Assembly: GCA_026018925.1 (NCBI GenBank) | Contig: JAKSZU010000031.1 | Span: 12,880,648 to 12,944,647 of the forward strand | Source: Tupaia tana | Taxonomy: Eukaryota > Chordata > Mammalia > Scandentia > Tupaiidae | Direction: 5' to 3' | DNA length: 64,000 nucleotides | In this document: positions 30,541-40,928 of the stretch, one piece after another | How the letters are laid out: each line of letters starts with the position of its first letter | Position numbering within the stretch: the first letter of the stretch is position 1 | Position numbers and translations under genes: made by a program | Notes under the pieces: generated by a model | Database searches by the model: none | What the model was told of the DNA's origin: nothing | Seen by the model: only the letters and a program-made list of their open reading frames with translations

Positions 30541-30965
30541 GATGCTCCAGGAGAGGCTCCTCCTCCTCTCCCAGCTCCCAGGGCCCAGGGGAGGCTCCTT
30601 CCTCCTCTCCCAGCTCCCAGGGCCCCAGGGGAGGCTCCTTCCTCCTCTCCCAGCTCCCAGGGCCCCAGGGGAGGCTCCTTCCTCCTCTCCCAGCTCCCAG
30701 GGCCCAGGGGAGGCTCCTTCCTCCTCTCCCAGCTCCCAGGGCCCAGGGGAGGCTCCTTCCTCCTCTCCCAGCTCCCGGGGGAGGCTCCTTCCTCCTCTCC
30801 CAGCTCCCAGGGGAGGCTCCTTCCTCCTCTCCCAGCTCCCGGGGCCCCTGGGGAGGCTCCTTCCTCCTCTCCCAGCTCCCAGGGCCCCAGGGGAGGCTCC
30901 TTCCTCCTCTCCCAGCTCCCAGGGCCCAGGGGAGGCTCCTTCCTCCTCTCCCAGCTCCTGGGGCT
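30541..30965. repeat. 32/40-bp minisatellite, locus 3
   Basis: About 11 units of GAGGCTCCTTCCTCCTCTCC. Most are the 39-41-base type with GGGCCCAG or GGGCCCCAG; three are the 32-base type. It sits in a DHRSX intron. Confidence 0.96.
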
Positions 30966-31200
30966 CCAAACATCCCTTGGCGTGTGGCTGCGTCACTCCC
31001 GTCTCTGCCTCTGTCTTCACATGGCTCCTCCTCTGTGTCTGCGTCTCCTTCTTTGTCTCTCACGGGGGCCCTGCTCATGACGTTCAGGGTCCCCCTACCC
31101 TAGGAAGAGCCCATTCTAACCTGATGCCTTATGCAGAAATCCCATTTCCAAATGATGTCCTCTCCCCAGGTCCCAGGGTTTAGGGCTCCCCCCGTCTTTT
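30966..31200 (-). mobile_element. MaLR/MLT1-type LTR, second of two
   Basis: CTCCAAACATCCCTTGGCG, TGGCTGCGTCACTCCCGTC, CTGCCTCTGTCTTCACATGG, then a diverged outer end. The array 30541-30965 replaces its expected internal segment. It lies in line with the preceding LTR piece. Confidence 0.72.
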
Positions 31201-31439
31201 TAGCAGATGCAATTCAAGTTTCAGCCCTCCCCTGCCTTCCTCTGGTGACCCACTTGCTCATGTGAAATGCACACCGAGGCAGCACTTACCGGAGCCACTT
31301 TGGGTTTAAGCCGGAGTACTCCCTGGCAGAGAACAACCTCTCCCGTCATTAGGGAGACACCATGTCCCGGGTCTCTGCAGAGTTTTCTTTGGTGACAGCG
31401 CACACGGTTTTTAATTAGGCTTGCTTTCTTTCTTTGTTT

Positions 31440-31636
31440 CTTTCTTTTCAAGTTGTATTTATTTATTCCATGATGGTGAGAGCCACAGAGATACCCACAT
31501 CAGCGTCCACGTCACAGTCTTCCCCACCAGACTTTCTGGCCCGGGTCATGCAAGCACATGCATGTGCAAGTCCTACCGGGAATCGAACCCACAGCATTAT
31601 GGCCCGGCATTATTTCACTCGCTACCAAATCAGCCC
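31440..31636 (-). mobile_element. Old tRNA-like SINE, family not recognised
   Basis: The reverse complement starts GGGCTGATTTGGTAGCGAGT and has a clear B box GGTTCGATTCCC. The body does not match SINE-A or B. ATTTATTTATTCC marks its 3' end near 31455. Confidence 0.5.
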
Positions 31637-31637
31637 A

Positions 31638-31680
<43 letters not shown>

Positions 31681-31725
31681 CCCCGGCAAGCACACATTCC
31701 CTATGACAACTGAAACAAAAAGGGA
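31637..31725 (+). mobile_element. SINE-A 3' fragment
   Basis: (TC)n at 31640-31672 then CAAGCACACATTCCCTATG and an A-rich end. Confidence 0.7.
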
Positions 31726-32169
31726 AAAAAACGGAAAGACTGGTGTGCACGCTATACTCCAGGGCTGTCCAGCCCGGATCTGGGTGTGGCCAGGCCGTCT
31801 GCGTCCTCTTAAGCCATCCCGGGGGTTCCTGACATTTGCAAACCATGTGGACCGGGAGCGCAGTGTTCCTTCTGTGCGCAGGGGCGGGGTCTCGACGTTC
31901 CCCTGCTGCAGACGCCACAGGGACTGGTCATCACCAAGGTGGATCTGCTGCCTTGGAAAATTCACGTTCCTGTAAAGGCACAGGTTGCCACGGGCAGAGG
32001 GGTCCCTACATCCAGCCGAAATGCCCTCTTCCCCGACGCGGCCCCGGAACAGACCCCAGGTAGAATAAATCCCTAAGACCACAGGTAGGTAGGATATGTT
32101 GACAATTGTTTGTGCTTAATGGAAATAAGTCTCAAAGAAGTGGACAGCTTCGTGGACACATTACGTTAC
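31726..32169. other. Single-copy intronic sequence
   Basis: No repeat or gene recognised. CpG-containing. Confidence 0.35.
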
Positions 32170-32430
32170 AGACCAGCAGGTGGCGTAGTGGTTGCGGTGC
32201 TGGAGTCCCACATGGTCGACTGCTGTTCGAGTCCCGGACTCGGCTGGGTGTGTGTGCCCAAAATCCCAAGGAGGAGAAGGGATTGTGTGTGGTCATCCCC
32301 CTGTGGGGTGACTTCTCACTTTCTCACTCTCTGTCTCTCTCTAGTGAGCGCATATGCCCATGGCAAAAACAACAAAAAACCTGAAAATACAAAATAAATA
32401 AATAAATAAATAAATAAATAAAAATAAATT
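32170..32430 (+). mobile_element. SINE-A, body shortened, long (AAAT)n end
   Basis: AGACCAGCAGGTGGCGTAGT head; CATATGCCCATGGCAAAAAC; (AAAT)n at 32390-32424. Confidence 0.85.
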
Positions 32431-32814
32431 AGGTTTTATCTTGAGGACTGGGTAAAAAAGCTATATAGTATTTCAGGCAGGATTATTTCTAGGGCCAGGT
32501 GGTGGGACAGCAGGTCACTCTCTGATTTTCATGAGATACATAAATAAACTTAAAAAAATAAATATTTTTAAAAATTATTCCTAGGGTGCCAGCCATGACG
32601 GGCATTTGCTAGTTGATCATGGGTGAGGTGCGAGAAGAGGTGAAGTGCTCTGTCTGCCATGCCCGTGACTCCAGCTGAGTTTGTCATGGTTTGTTACAGC
32701 ACGGCGTTGGAGACAAATACCCCCTGTTTGAACAGTCTTTCAAACTACAGGCAGGAAACCAATTTGGAAAATAATTTGAGGAAGAGCAATACTCTTTCTT
32801 TTCTTTCTTTTTTT

Positions 32815-33097
32815 TTCCTTTTCTGGAATTTTTACTGTAGTGGATATGCACTTGTCAGATGGATAGCACGAAATAGAGACAGAGAGGCAGAGAGGAAGTT
32901 GGAAAGTGAGAAATCCCCCGCCCACTCCAGGAGAAATAGCCACACCGCAGTCCTTTCTCTTCCACTTTCTTCTCGGGATTTTGGGCAGCACGCACGTGTG
33001 CCCGGCATCATATTCAAGCCACTGGGTCCAGGACCCGAACGGCGGTTGTCCACATGGGAGTCCAGTGCCTGCACCACCACACACCTGCTGCCCCCCT
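32815..33097 (-). mobile_element. SINE-A
   Basis: TTTTCCTTTTCTGG, CTCCAGGAGAAATAGCC, GGACCCGAACGGCGG, CACACCTGCTGCCCCCC. Confidence 0.8.
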
Positions 33098-33220
33098 GTC
33101 TGCTGTGGGTATGTCGTTATTCCTAAATCTGCCAGGCCAGCCCTCCTGAACTTACCTTCTTGCTTTTCTTGTTTTCCTTCTCTAGATAGATTGACTTTCC
33201 CCGCTCCCACCCACGACATT

Positions 33221-33485
33221 TTTTTTTTTTTTTGGAGAGGTTTTCACTATAGGGCGCGTACGCTCGCCAGACAGACAGAGAGAGACATAGAGATAGAAAG
33301 CGAGAAATCACCCCCAGGGGCGATGGCCACGCTGCAATCCTTTCTCCTCCATTCTCCTCTCGGGATCTTGGGCACGCACGCACACGCGCCCGGCGTGAGT
33401 TTTAAGCCACTGGGTCCGGGACGTGAACCACGGTCGACTACGTGGGAGTCCAGCGACGTAGCCATTACACTAACTGCTGGTTCCT
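33221..33485 (-). mobile_element. SINE-A, young insertion
   Basis: Close to consensus. Target duplication CACCCACGACATT at 33208-33220 and 33486-33498; oligo(T) of about 13 at its tail end. Confidence 0.94.
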
Positions 33486-33555
33486 CACCCACGACATTTA
33501 AAGGGACGTTAATGGTCTTGTCTTTAGGCTCTGAGAAACCCATAATCATATCCTG

Positions 33556-33698
33556 TGGGGTCAGCAGGTGGCGTGGTGGTAAAGGTGCTGACCTCCCATG
33601 TGGCTGACCACGGTTTGAGTCCTGGACCTGGCAGCTTACTCTCTCACTTTCTTCTCTCTCTCTCTCTCTCTCTGATCAAAAAAAAAAAAAAAAAAAAA
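33556..33698 (+). mobile_element. SINE-B with pure poly(A)
   Basis: GGGGTCAGCAGGTGGCGTGG, (CT)n, GATC then A20. It lacks the usual AATAAA-like tail. Confidence 0.88.
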
Positions 33699-33701
33699 GA
33701 A

Positions 33702-33928
33702 TAGAGCCAGTAGGTGGTGTGGTGGTTAAGGGCACCGGACTCCCACATGGCCGACTGTGGTTCGAGTCCCAGACCTGGCGGCTGGCTTTCTCACTTTCTC
33801 TCTCTTTCTCTCTCTCTGTCTATCTCTATCTCTCTGGTCCAATTGAAGTAATAGTAATAATGAATAAAATGAAATAAGATAACTCTCTAAAAAGTAATAA
33901 TACTACTACTAAATAAAGTTAAATAAAC
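33702..33928 (+). mobile_element. SINE-B
   Basis: AGAGCCAGTAGGTGGTGTGG directly follows the previous poly(A). Long AT-rich tail with AGTAATAATACTACTAC. Confidence 0.87.
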
Positions 33929-34490
33929 CATTCTGTTTTTAAAAAGTCCAGTATCCTATCAGTGAGCTCGTGAGAAGTTTTCAGGCTTTTCTGTTCCCTC
34001 CCTGGTCTGTGAAGTAGCCATTCCTGGCCTGGTGGCACAGGACCAGAGATTCTGCCTGATATTTAAGGGGCCCTGGCGCCTGGGGGGAGACTCAGCCTGT
34101 GTCCCCTCCTCTTAATAACTCCCTATTTCCTGGAAGCCTCCCGTCCCCTGCTGTGACCTCCCCTGGAGGAATCTTTGTAAAAAGGAACCTTGACAGTAAT
34201 TGCGGGGTTGGGGAGGGGGCGGGAGTGTGAGCTCAGAGCCTCTCAAGTTCTTTGTCCTAACTCCTCCCAGCTCTGCAAAAATACAGGGCACGCCACAAAA
34301 GCTCTTGGATGCACGACAGTGGGAGAGCGTGTGGATTTGGGCCATAAAAATGTGTCAAATTATGAACTTTTCCCCCCCACTATATGCATTTTCTATGAAC
34401 TCTTTCATGGAAGTTACAAAAACAAACGAAACACCCGCCTCTATTTCTCAATGATATAGTGTATATCAGCTCTTTACGTTTTGTTTGTTT
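33929..34490. other. Single-copy intronic sequence
   Basis: No repeat or gene recognised. 34180-34300 has GTAATTGCGGGGTTGGGGAG and looks unique. Confidence 0.35.
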
Positions 34491-34754
34491 ATGGAAGCAG
34501 CAGGTGGTGTGGACATTAAGGTGCTTGATCCAACATGGTCAGCTTCGTGGTTCGAGTCCCAACCCCAGAGCCTTGAGAATCACGCTGGGCATTTCTGTGT
34601 GCGTGCCCAAGATCCCGAGAGGAGAATGGAGGAGAAGGGATTGCACAATGGCCATCCGCCCAGGGGGGTGATTTCTCACTTCCTCTGTCTCTCTCTCTCT
34701 TTCTGTGTTTCCCTGGTAAGTGCTCACACCTGTCAAAAATCTTAAAAAAAAAAA
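34491..34754 (+). mobile_element. SINE-A
   Basis: GGAAGCAGCAGGTGGTGTGG head, GGTTCGAGTCCCAACC, tail GTCAAAAATCTTAAAAAAAA. Tail-to-tail with the next copy. Confidence 0.85.
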
Positions 34755-34756
34755 GT

Positions 34757-35014
34757 TCATGTATTTATTTTCATTGCTATAGGGTCATGTGTGCCAGACA
34801 CAGAGAGACAGAGAGGGAAAGGGAGAAAAGCACCCGCAGGAAGATGACGCATGTCCCAATCCCTTCTCCTCCGTTTGGCTCTTGGGATTCAGGACATGCA
34901 CACACACACACATGCACTTCACGTGTTTTTCCAACGGCCGGATCTGGGGCTCGAACCGGGTACTCCCCGTGTGGGATCTGGCTGCCTTCATCTCCACGTC
35001 GCCGGCTGGCCCCC
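34757..35014 (-). mobile_element. SINE-A
   Basis: TTCATTGCTATAGGGTCATG, CCCAATCCCTTCTCCTCC, CTCGAACCGGGTAC, CGCCGGCTGGCCCCC. Confidence 0.85.
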
Positions 35015-35211
35015 AGGGGTAGTTTGTCCCAGCGCACCATGTTCTGGGACTTTTTGCAGGGCCCACGTGTTTTCCCAGGCGTTGTTATTTAAATGAGGGG
35101 AAATAAATGAGCAGCGTGCAGGGGATGTGAGCAGCGCATTCGATGTGCGTAGACTCACTCCGGCATCCACAGCGCTCCATTTCCCGAGACGGGGAGATGT
35201 GCGTTTTATTT

Positions 35212-35410
35212 TAAAGGAATTATTTTATTTAACCACTTATGTATGTATGTTTTTATTGAATTTGACCAGAGAGGGGCAGAGTGAAAGAGAGAGAGAGAGA
35301 CAGAGAGAGAGAGAGAGCGTGACAAAGCAAGCCGCCAGGTCTGGGACTCGAACTGTGGTTGGTCATGTGGGAGACCAGCACCCCTAACCACCATGCCACC
35401 TGCTGGCCTC
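35212..35410 (-). mobile_element. SINE-B
   Basis: AAGGAATTATTTTATTTAAC, AATTTGACCAGAGAGGGG, GGACTCGAACTG, CCACCTGCTGGCCTC. Confidence 0.88.
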
Positions 35411-35418
35411 AATGTGCA

Positions 35419-35589
35419 TTTTTTTTTTAAAGAATTACTTTTTTATTTTTATTTATTATAGTTTTTAGAATTTGACGAGAGAGAAAAACAGACAGAAAGT
35501 GAGAAAGCGAGCCTCTAGGTCTTGGATTCAAACCATGGTTGGCCAGGTGGGAGTTCAGTGCCTTAACCACCATGCCGTCTACCGGCCCC
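35419..35589 (-). mobile_element. SINE-B
   Basis: TTTTTTTTAAAGAATTAC, AGAATTTGACGAGAGAG, CCGTCTACCGGCCCC. Confidence 0.87.
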
Positions 35590-35839
35590 AAGGGAGACAC
35601 AGTGTTTTCCAAACAGAAATGCTTCATGGACACCTAGCAATTATCCCCGAGGCCTTAAAGGACACACCGACTGACTTCAAACGGTGGGCCACCTGGTCCA
35701 AGCTCCCCAGTACAATGAAGTCTTGAGTCTGGATGGGGACACACAGTGGCACAGCCTGGCTGACCGGGGGCTTGGGACCCGGGGTTGGCCTCAGTCAACA
35801 CAGCGGGTACTTGTGCATGAGCGTGCAAGATCCTGAAAA

Positions 35840-36020
35840 TTGAGCAGGGTGCGTGCACGTGTGTGTCCACAATCCCAGCGGGAGAATGGAGGAGAGGGGA
35901 TTGCAGCATGGCCATCCCCACCTGGAGAGCTATTTCTCATTTTCTATTTCTCTCTGTCTCTCTCTCTGGTGAGTGCAGATGCCCTATATTAAAAAAAAAA
36001 AAAACTCTCTAAAAATGAAT
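35840..36020 (+). mobile_element. SINE-A, 5' truncated
   Basis: Body from GAGCAGGGTGCGTGCACGTG, GGAGAATGGAGGAGAGGGG, GCCCTATATTAAAAAAAAA. The region 35590-35840 before it is unassigned. Confidence 0.78.
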
Positions 36021-36073
36021 TAATTGATAAAATGAAATAAATGAACAAATAATTTTAAAAAAATAAGCTTAAA

Positions 36074-36318
36074 GGGCCAGCAGGCAACATGATGGTTAAG
36101 GTGCTGGACTCCCACAGGGCTGACCGCAATGCAATTCCGATGTGATGGCTTGACAATCTTGCTGGGTGTGTGTGCGTGCGTGCCCAAAACCGCGAGGGGA
36201 GAATGGAGGAGGAGGGATGGCAGCGTGGCCTCCTTCCCTGAGGGGTGACTTCTCAGTTTCCTCTCACTGTCTCTGCCTGGCGAGTGCACGCACCATGTGA
36301 GCAAGAATTTAAAACTTT
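36074..36318 (+). mobile_element. SINE-A
   Basis: AGGGCCAGCAGGCAACATGA, CGCGAGGGGAGAATGGAGG, CATGTGAGCAAGAATTTAAA. Confidence 0.83.
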
Positions 36319-36332
36319 CCATGTTCTTTTAG

Positions 36333-36508
36333 GAAGACCAGCAGGTGGCGTGGTGGCTAAGGGCGTTGGACTCCCACGTGGCTGACTGTGGTTCGAGTCC
36401 TGGACCTGGTGGCTTGCTTTCTCACTTTCTCTGTCTCTGTCCTTCTCTGGCCAAAATTAAAATGAATAAGTAACAGTTAAATAAAATAATTCTTAAAAAT
36501 AAATAACC
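36333..36508 (+). mobile_element. SINE-B
   Basis: AGACCAGCAGGTGGCGTGGT, GGTTCGAGTCCTGG, GGCCAAAATTAAAATGAATA. Confidence 0.9.
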
Positions 36509-36635
36509 TTGAAAATCCCCAAATATTAAGGAATAGGGGGAAAAAAATCTTGTGGAATCACCCCCCAGTAGAGGAGAGGGGTGTAGACAGCAGCACGGGA
36601 TGAGAACCCTGAAGGCGGTGGGGCTCCAGGCCCGA

Positions 36636-36682
36636 ATGCCGTCTCCCACGCCGTCTCTCACGCCGTCTCACGCCGTCTCCCG
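36636..36682. repeat. 10-12 bp tandem repeat in a splice-acceptor region
   Basis: ACGCCGTCTCC-type units four times in a row, ending about 9 bases before the CAGCAG acceptor of the next DHRSX exon. It supplies much of the pyrimidine tract. Confidence 0.85.
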
Positions 36683-36693
36683 TGTCTCTGCAG

Positions 36694-36901
36694 CAGCTGG
36701 TACTCATCCCACGGCGCCTACGCTCAGAGCAAGCTGGCCCTCGTCCTCTTCAGCTACCACCTTCAGCGCCTGCTGGCCGGCGCGGGCAGCCACGTGACTG
36801 CCAACGTGGTAGACCCGGGCGTGGTCGACACGGACCTCTACCAGCATGTGTTCTGGGGCACCCGTCTGCTCCAAAGGCTCTTCGGCAGGTGGTTTTTCAA
36901 G
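36694..36901 (+). CDS. DHRSX: DHRSX internal coding exon (YxxxK active site, PG motif)
   Basis: A 208-base exon, taking the first CAG of the tandem acceptor CTCTGCAGCAG as the boundary; the donor is AAG/GTGAGC. It completes a Ser codon, then reads SWYSSHGAYAQSKLALVLF, SYHLQRLLAGAGSHVTANVV, DPGVVDTDLYQHVFW and ends GRWFFK in phase 0. YAQSK is the SDR YxxxK catalytic pair, and DPGVVDTD is the PG motif that closes over the cofactor. The first acceptor gives the same length here as human DHRSX as I recall it; the second CAG (exon from 36697) would drop one Ser. No stops. Confidence 0.95.
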
Positions 36902-37849
36902 GTGAGCCCCGCTTTGCTGTGTCTGTCTCTAATTGCTCATTCTCTTCCCAGGGGTGGGCTTATTCCTAAATCTGCTGGCTGACCCTGCTTGGTTGGTTTT
37001 GTTTTTTTTTTAAAGCACTGAGGCACTGTTAAACATTTTTCTGTCTTCATTGTAGTCCAGTAGAGTCTCATGAGTGTGGGGGGGAAAATAGATGCTTTGC
37101 CTATTGGCGTGATCTGCCTTCAAAAACTCTGGGTTTGGGGATCTTCGGAAGAATCGTTCTGAAACCAGCTTCGAACACTGGTCTTTAACGCGTATTGCTT
37201 TGTTGAGGGTTTCTATCTCTTCCTGCGTCAGTTTCGACAGCTTTTACTGTTGGATAATTGTCTGTTTCATCGAATTTTAGAGTGAATGAGTCCGGTTACT
37301 AAATCTCTCTGTTCGTGGTTAATTATCTTTGCAGGGCTCTGGATTGTAGCTCTAATGAAGTCAACCGCCCCTCCCACCCCTCAACCCCAAGGGCTCCTTT
37401 TAGAGCTTAATTCACTCCTTTTCTTCCCAGCTCAGTTCCCCTCCACTCCTCTTTTATTTCCCTAACTCCTCCAGCAAAAGAATTTTAAAATACTGTGTTT
37501 ACAGACATGAAATCCTGGCACCCAAAAACCCCACCACACCTGCATATAAGTTCAATGTCACCAGGAGTCCCCATGCATGGCTTCTGCCCCCACAGGGAGT
37601 ACCTACTGCCTTTTTGTATTTTTCTTCAGCATTGAAAAACCAAAACAGAACGTTCACCACCTGAATCATGTTTTAATCCTTTGATGATTATCTGCCGGTT
37701 TGGGTTTAAAAGAGCCCCAGGGCGTTGTTCGTGCCCTGGTACCTTAATATGGGGGAGGAGAAAACGTCGGACACTTTAAAACGATATCGTAGCAGAATAT
37801 TTGTGACCGTGGAAACGACATAAATGTGATGGGAGATCTCTTTGTTTTG
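36902..37849. other. Single-copy intronic sequence
   Basis: About 950 bases with no SINE, L1 or tandem repeat recognised; the longest unbroken unique stretch of the DHRSX introns here. No exon recognised. Confidence 0.4.
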
Positions 37850-38069
37850 TTCGCTTTTTTGCTATAGAAGTGCACTCTCTACAGAGAGAGAAATCACTCC
37901 CCTGGGGGGATGGCCACGCCATAATCCCTTCTCCACACTCCTCTCGGGATTTAGGGCACGCACGCACACATACCTGGCATGATTTTTCCAGCTGCCAGAT
38001 CCGGGACTTGAACTGAGTAGTCGTCCGTGTGGGATCCAGCACCTTCACCACCGTGTCATCCACTGACCC
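37850..38069 (-). mobile_element. SINE-A, slightly shortened
   Basis: CTTTTTTGCTATAGAAGTGC, GGCCACGCCATAATCCC, CATCCACTGACCC. Confidence 0.83.
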
Positions 38070-38218
38070 AAGAACTTTGTTTTTTCAAGGATCTAAAACA
38101 TGGGTAGGCATGGTGCTTTTTCATGATAATTGTGCATGCATGAATTATGTACACGCATGCATGCATGTCTGTGTTGTATGTAACGAGTTCAAAGACATGC
38201 CCAGTAATCTTTGGAGGG

Positions 38219-38315
38219 GTCTCAGACCCAGTGGCTTGAAAATCACACCAGGTGCATGTGCGTGCATGCCCAAAGTCCCGAGAGGAGAAGGAACGTGGTG
38301 TGGCCGTCCCCTGTC

Positions 38316-38358
<43 letters not shown>

Positions 38359-38447
38359 ATTCCTCTCTTTCTCTCTCTCTCTATCTCTCTCTCTCTCTCT
38401 TTCTCTCTCTCTGGTGAGGACACATGCCCTACAGCAAAACTTAAAAA
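38219..38447 (+). mobile_element. SINE-A, head missing, with (TG)n
   Basis: Starts TCTCAGACCCAGTGGCTTG; TG tract at 38319-38356; CT-rich stretch; CCCTACAGCAAAACTTAAAA. Confidence 0.83.
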
Positions 38448-38660
38448 GCAGAAGAGGCGGTAAGGAAGGGGATAGTGACTGTGGTCACCCCAGACCCTGA
38501 TTCAGGATCGAAAAACGATCAGGCTCTTGTCTCACGCTCGCCCACGGGGAATCAGAGGTGTGGACAAGCGGCGAGTGTCCCTTTATGGAGGGACAGGACA
38601 GTCCCTGAAGCACGGAGGGGTCCCAGGGAAGACGGCTGACGGGGTTCTCACCAGGGTTTT

Positions 38661-38926
38661 TTTTTTTTTTTTTGAGAGGTTTTTGTTATAGGGCGCGTGA
38701 GCTCGCCAGACAGACAGAGAGAGAGAGACAGAGAGACAGAAAGCGAGAAATCACCCCCCAGGGGAGATGGCCATGCCGCAGTCCCTTCTCCTCCATTCTC
38801 CTCTCGGGATCCTGGGCACGCACGCACACGCACCCGGCGTGACCTTAAGCCACCGGGTCCGGGACTTGAACCGTGGTCGACTACATGGGAGTCCAGCGAC
38901 GTGACCATTATGCCAACTGCTGGTCC
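38661..38926 (-). mobile_element. SINE-A, young insertion
   Basis: Near-consensus. Target duplication CTCACCAGGGTTTT at 38647-38660 and 38927-38940; oligo(T) at its tail end. Confidence 0.94.
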
Positions 38927-39067
38927 CTCACCAGGGTTTTAATCCAGCAGTCCGAGCACTGGGCCAGCTCTCTGAGAAGGACGTGAGCTCCAGAATGCGT
39001 TGACAAGGGAGGCAGGGTGACACATTTCCCTATTCTTTGTGGGGTCAGCAGACCGTAGCAACCTACA

Positions 39068-39252
39068 TTTTTGTTTAAAAGAATGACTTATTTAATTTTA
39101 TTTATTATTACTAGTATTTTTTCACCAGAGACAGACAGAAAAAGAGCGAGAGGGAGAGAAAGTGAGAAAGCAAGCTGCCAGATCTGGGACGTGAACCGCA
39201 GTCGGCCACGTGGGAGTCCAGCGCCCTTAACCACCACGCCACCTGCCGGCCC
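39068..39252 (-). mobile_element. SINE-B
   Basis: TTTAAAAGAATGACTTATTT, CACCAGAGACAGACAG, CCACCTGCCGGCCC. Confidence 0.87.
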
Positions 39253-39353
39253 AGAAGCTGCACTTTTTGTTCCAATGTAACTGACAAATACAAATGGTAC
39301 CCCTTAAAAAGAGCTGTTTTGAGCCGAAAGGCAGCCAGCTTGTGATTAAAACT

Positions 39354-39526
39354 TGGGGACCAGCAGGTAGCATGGTGGTTAAGGCGTTGGAGTCTCCCAC
39401 ACGGCCGACTGTGGTTCAAGTCCTGGACCTGGTGGCTTGCTTTCTCACTTTCCCTCTCTCTCTCTCTCTGGTCACATTAAAATAAATGCATGAATAAATA
39501 AAAATAAATAAATAATTTACAAAACA
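39354..39526 (+). mobile_element. SINE-B
   Basis: GGGGACCAGCAGGTAGCATG, GGTTCAAGTCCTGG, GGTCACATTAAAATAAATGC. Confidence 0.9.
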
Positions 39527-39532
39527 ACTGAA

Positions 39533-39757
39533 CTACTGTCTGGGGTAGTGGTTAGGACTCTGGATCCCACACGGTCAACTGTGGTTCGAATCCCAGACCT
39601 GACGGCTTCAGAATCATGCTAAGCCTGTGTGCGTGCGTACCCAAAATCCCAGGAGGAGGAGAATGGAGAAGGGATGGTGGCGTGGCCATTCCCCCTGGGG
39701 GTGATTTCTCACTTCCCTTCTCTCTGGTGAGCACACATACTCTATGGCAAAAAGCCA
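39533..39757 (+). mobile_element. SINE-A, 5' end worn
   Basis: CTGGGGTAGTGGTTAGGACT head, GGTTCGAATCCCAG, CATACTCTATGGCAAAAAGC. Confidence 0.83.
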
Positions 39758-39854
39758 AGCCGCCGTGAACCCGTCTTGGGCGTCTGCCCTCACCCTACGT
39801 CCCAAGCCCATCTCCTACCTCAATAGGATGGGTGCAGAGAAAAGAGGCATCTTG

Positions 39855-40085
39855 GTGCAGCCTGGTGGCACAACAGACAGCAAACTGACCTGCCGTGCTG
39901 GGAGCCTCGTGGCCAGCCCCCGGTTCGAGCCCCAGGCTTGGCGTGAAAGAGTCCAGCAGGTAGGCGTGTGGGTGCCCAAGATCTGACAAGTTGGAGGGCT
40001 GGGATGGCGTTGTCAGAACTCGAAGGAGAGCTTCTTTCTCTTGCCCAGGGCATGCACCCCTCCCTTTCATGCATAAAATAAATCC
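39855..40085 (+). mobile_element. Old tRNA-like SINE, family not recognised
   Basis: GCAGCCTGGTGGCACAACAG head and B box CGGTTCGAGCCCC at 39921. The body shares only GTGGGTGCCCAAGATC with SINE-A; ends CATAAAATAAATCC. It could be a diverged ancestor. Confidence 0.5.
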
Positions 40086-40719
40086 ACTTTTATTTTAAAT
40101 AAAGGAAGATGAGGAGGGTTGGCATCCCCAGAAGAAGGAGAGCCTGACCCTTCCCGGCCGCCCACTCCCTTCCCCTCCCCTCCGCTGCCCTGCCCCTCGT
40201 TTTCCTAATTTGTGAACGCCGGGTAATAGCATCTCCTAAGGTGGTCGTGGAGACGGCTGGCCTCATCTCTGCAAAGGCATCTCCAAACGGCCCGCCCCGC
40301 GTAATGGCGCGTGATGAGGCATCCGTGCCCCCTCCGACTGGACGCACGTGGCTCTCCGCCCCGCGGGCCGCGTGCGCAGTCCCTCTCTGCCTTACTCTGT
40401 GTGCTTTGCAGGATTGTCTTTTTTCTTAATGAGTTTATACCCAAACAATGACCCTCCGCCCCTGCCCGTTGTACGTACCAGGGTGGTTGGCAGGGGCCAT
40501 ATTTAAAATTATCTTTCTTTGTCCCCAAGAGCCATGAAACACCGGGGAGCATTTCCTAAGCGTGTCTTGCGCTGAAGTGAATTGAAACGGCTCTGTGGCC
40601 TTCGGCTCCCAGGCTGCCCAGCCTCACAAATGCCTTCACAGACATTTTACTTCACACGCAGGGTTCTCTCTCCTGGGTCCTTGGTGGGCCTTCGGGCCTT
40701 CGAAGATTCCCTGTCCTCG
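40086..40719. other. Single-copy intronic sequence, CpG-containing
   Basis: No gene or repeat recognised. CpG-rich around 40150-40380. Confidence 0.35.
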
Positions 40720-40925
40720 GGACTGGCAGGGGGTGTGGTGGTTGAGGTGCTGGACTCCTACTTGGCCAGCCATGGTTGGAGTCCCGGACCTGGTGGCTTA
40801 CTTTCTCACTTTCCCTCTCTGTGTTTTTACCCATCTACCCTTGGTGAGCATGCCTGCCCTGCAGCAAAACCTTTTAAATAATAATAATCATAATTTAAAA
40901 AATAAAAGTAAATAAATCATTCTTT
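40720..40925 (+). mobile_element. SINE-B with SINE-A-like 3' end
   Basis: GACTGGCAGGGGGTGTGGTG head, GGCTTACTTTCTCACTTTCC, CTGCCCTGCAGCAAAACC, AT-rich tail. Confidence 0.83.
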
Positions 40926-40928
40926 TTT

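Noticed and set aside
30488-31183. Pro/Ser-rich frames overlapping locus 3
   Set aside because: Minisatellite translation within a DHRSX intron.
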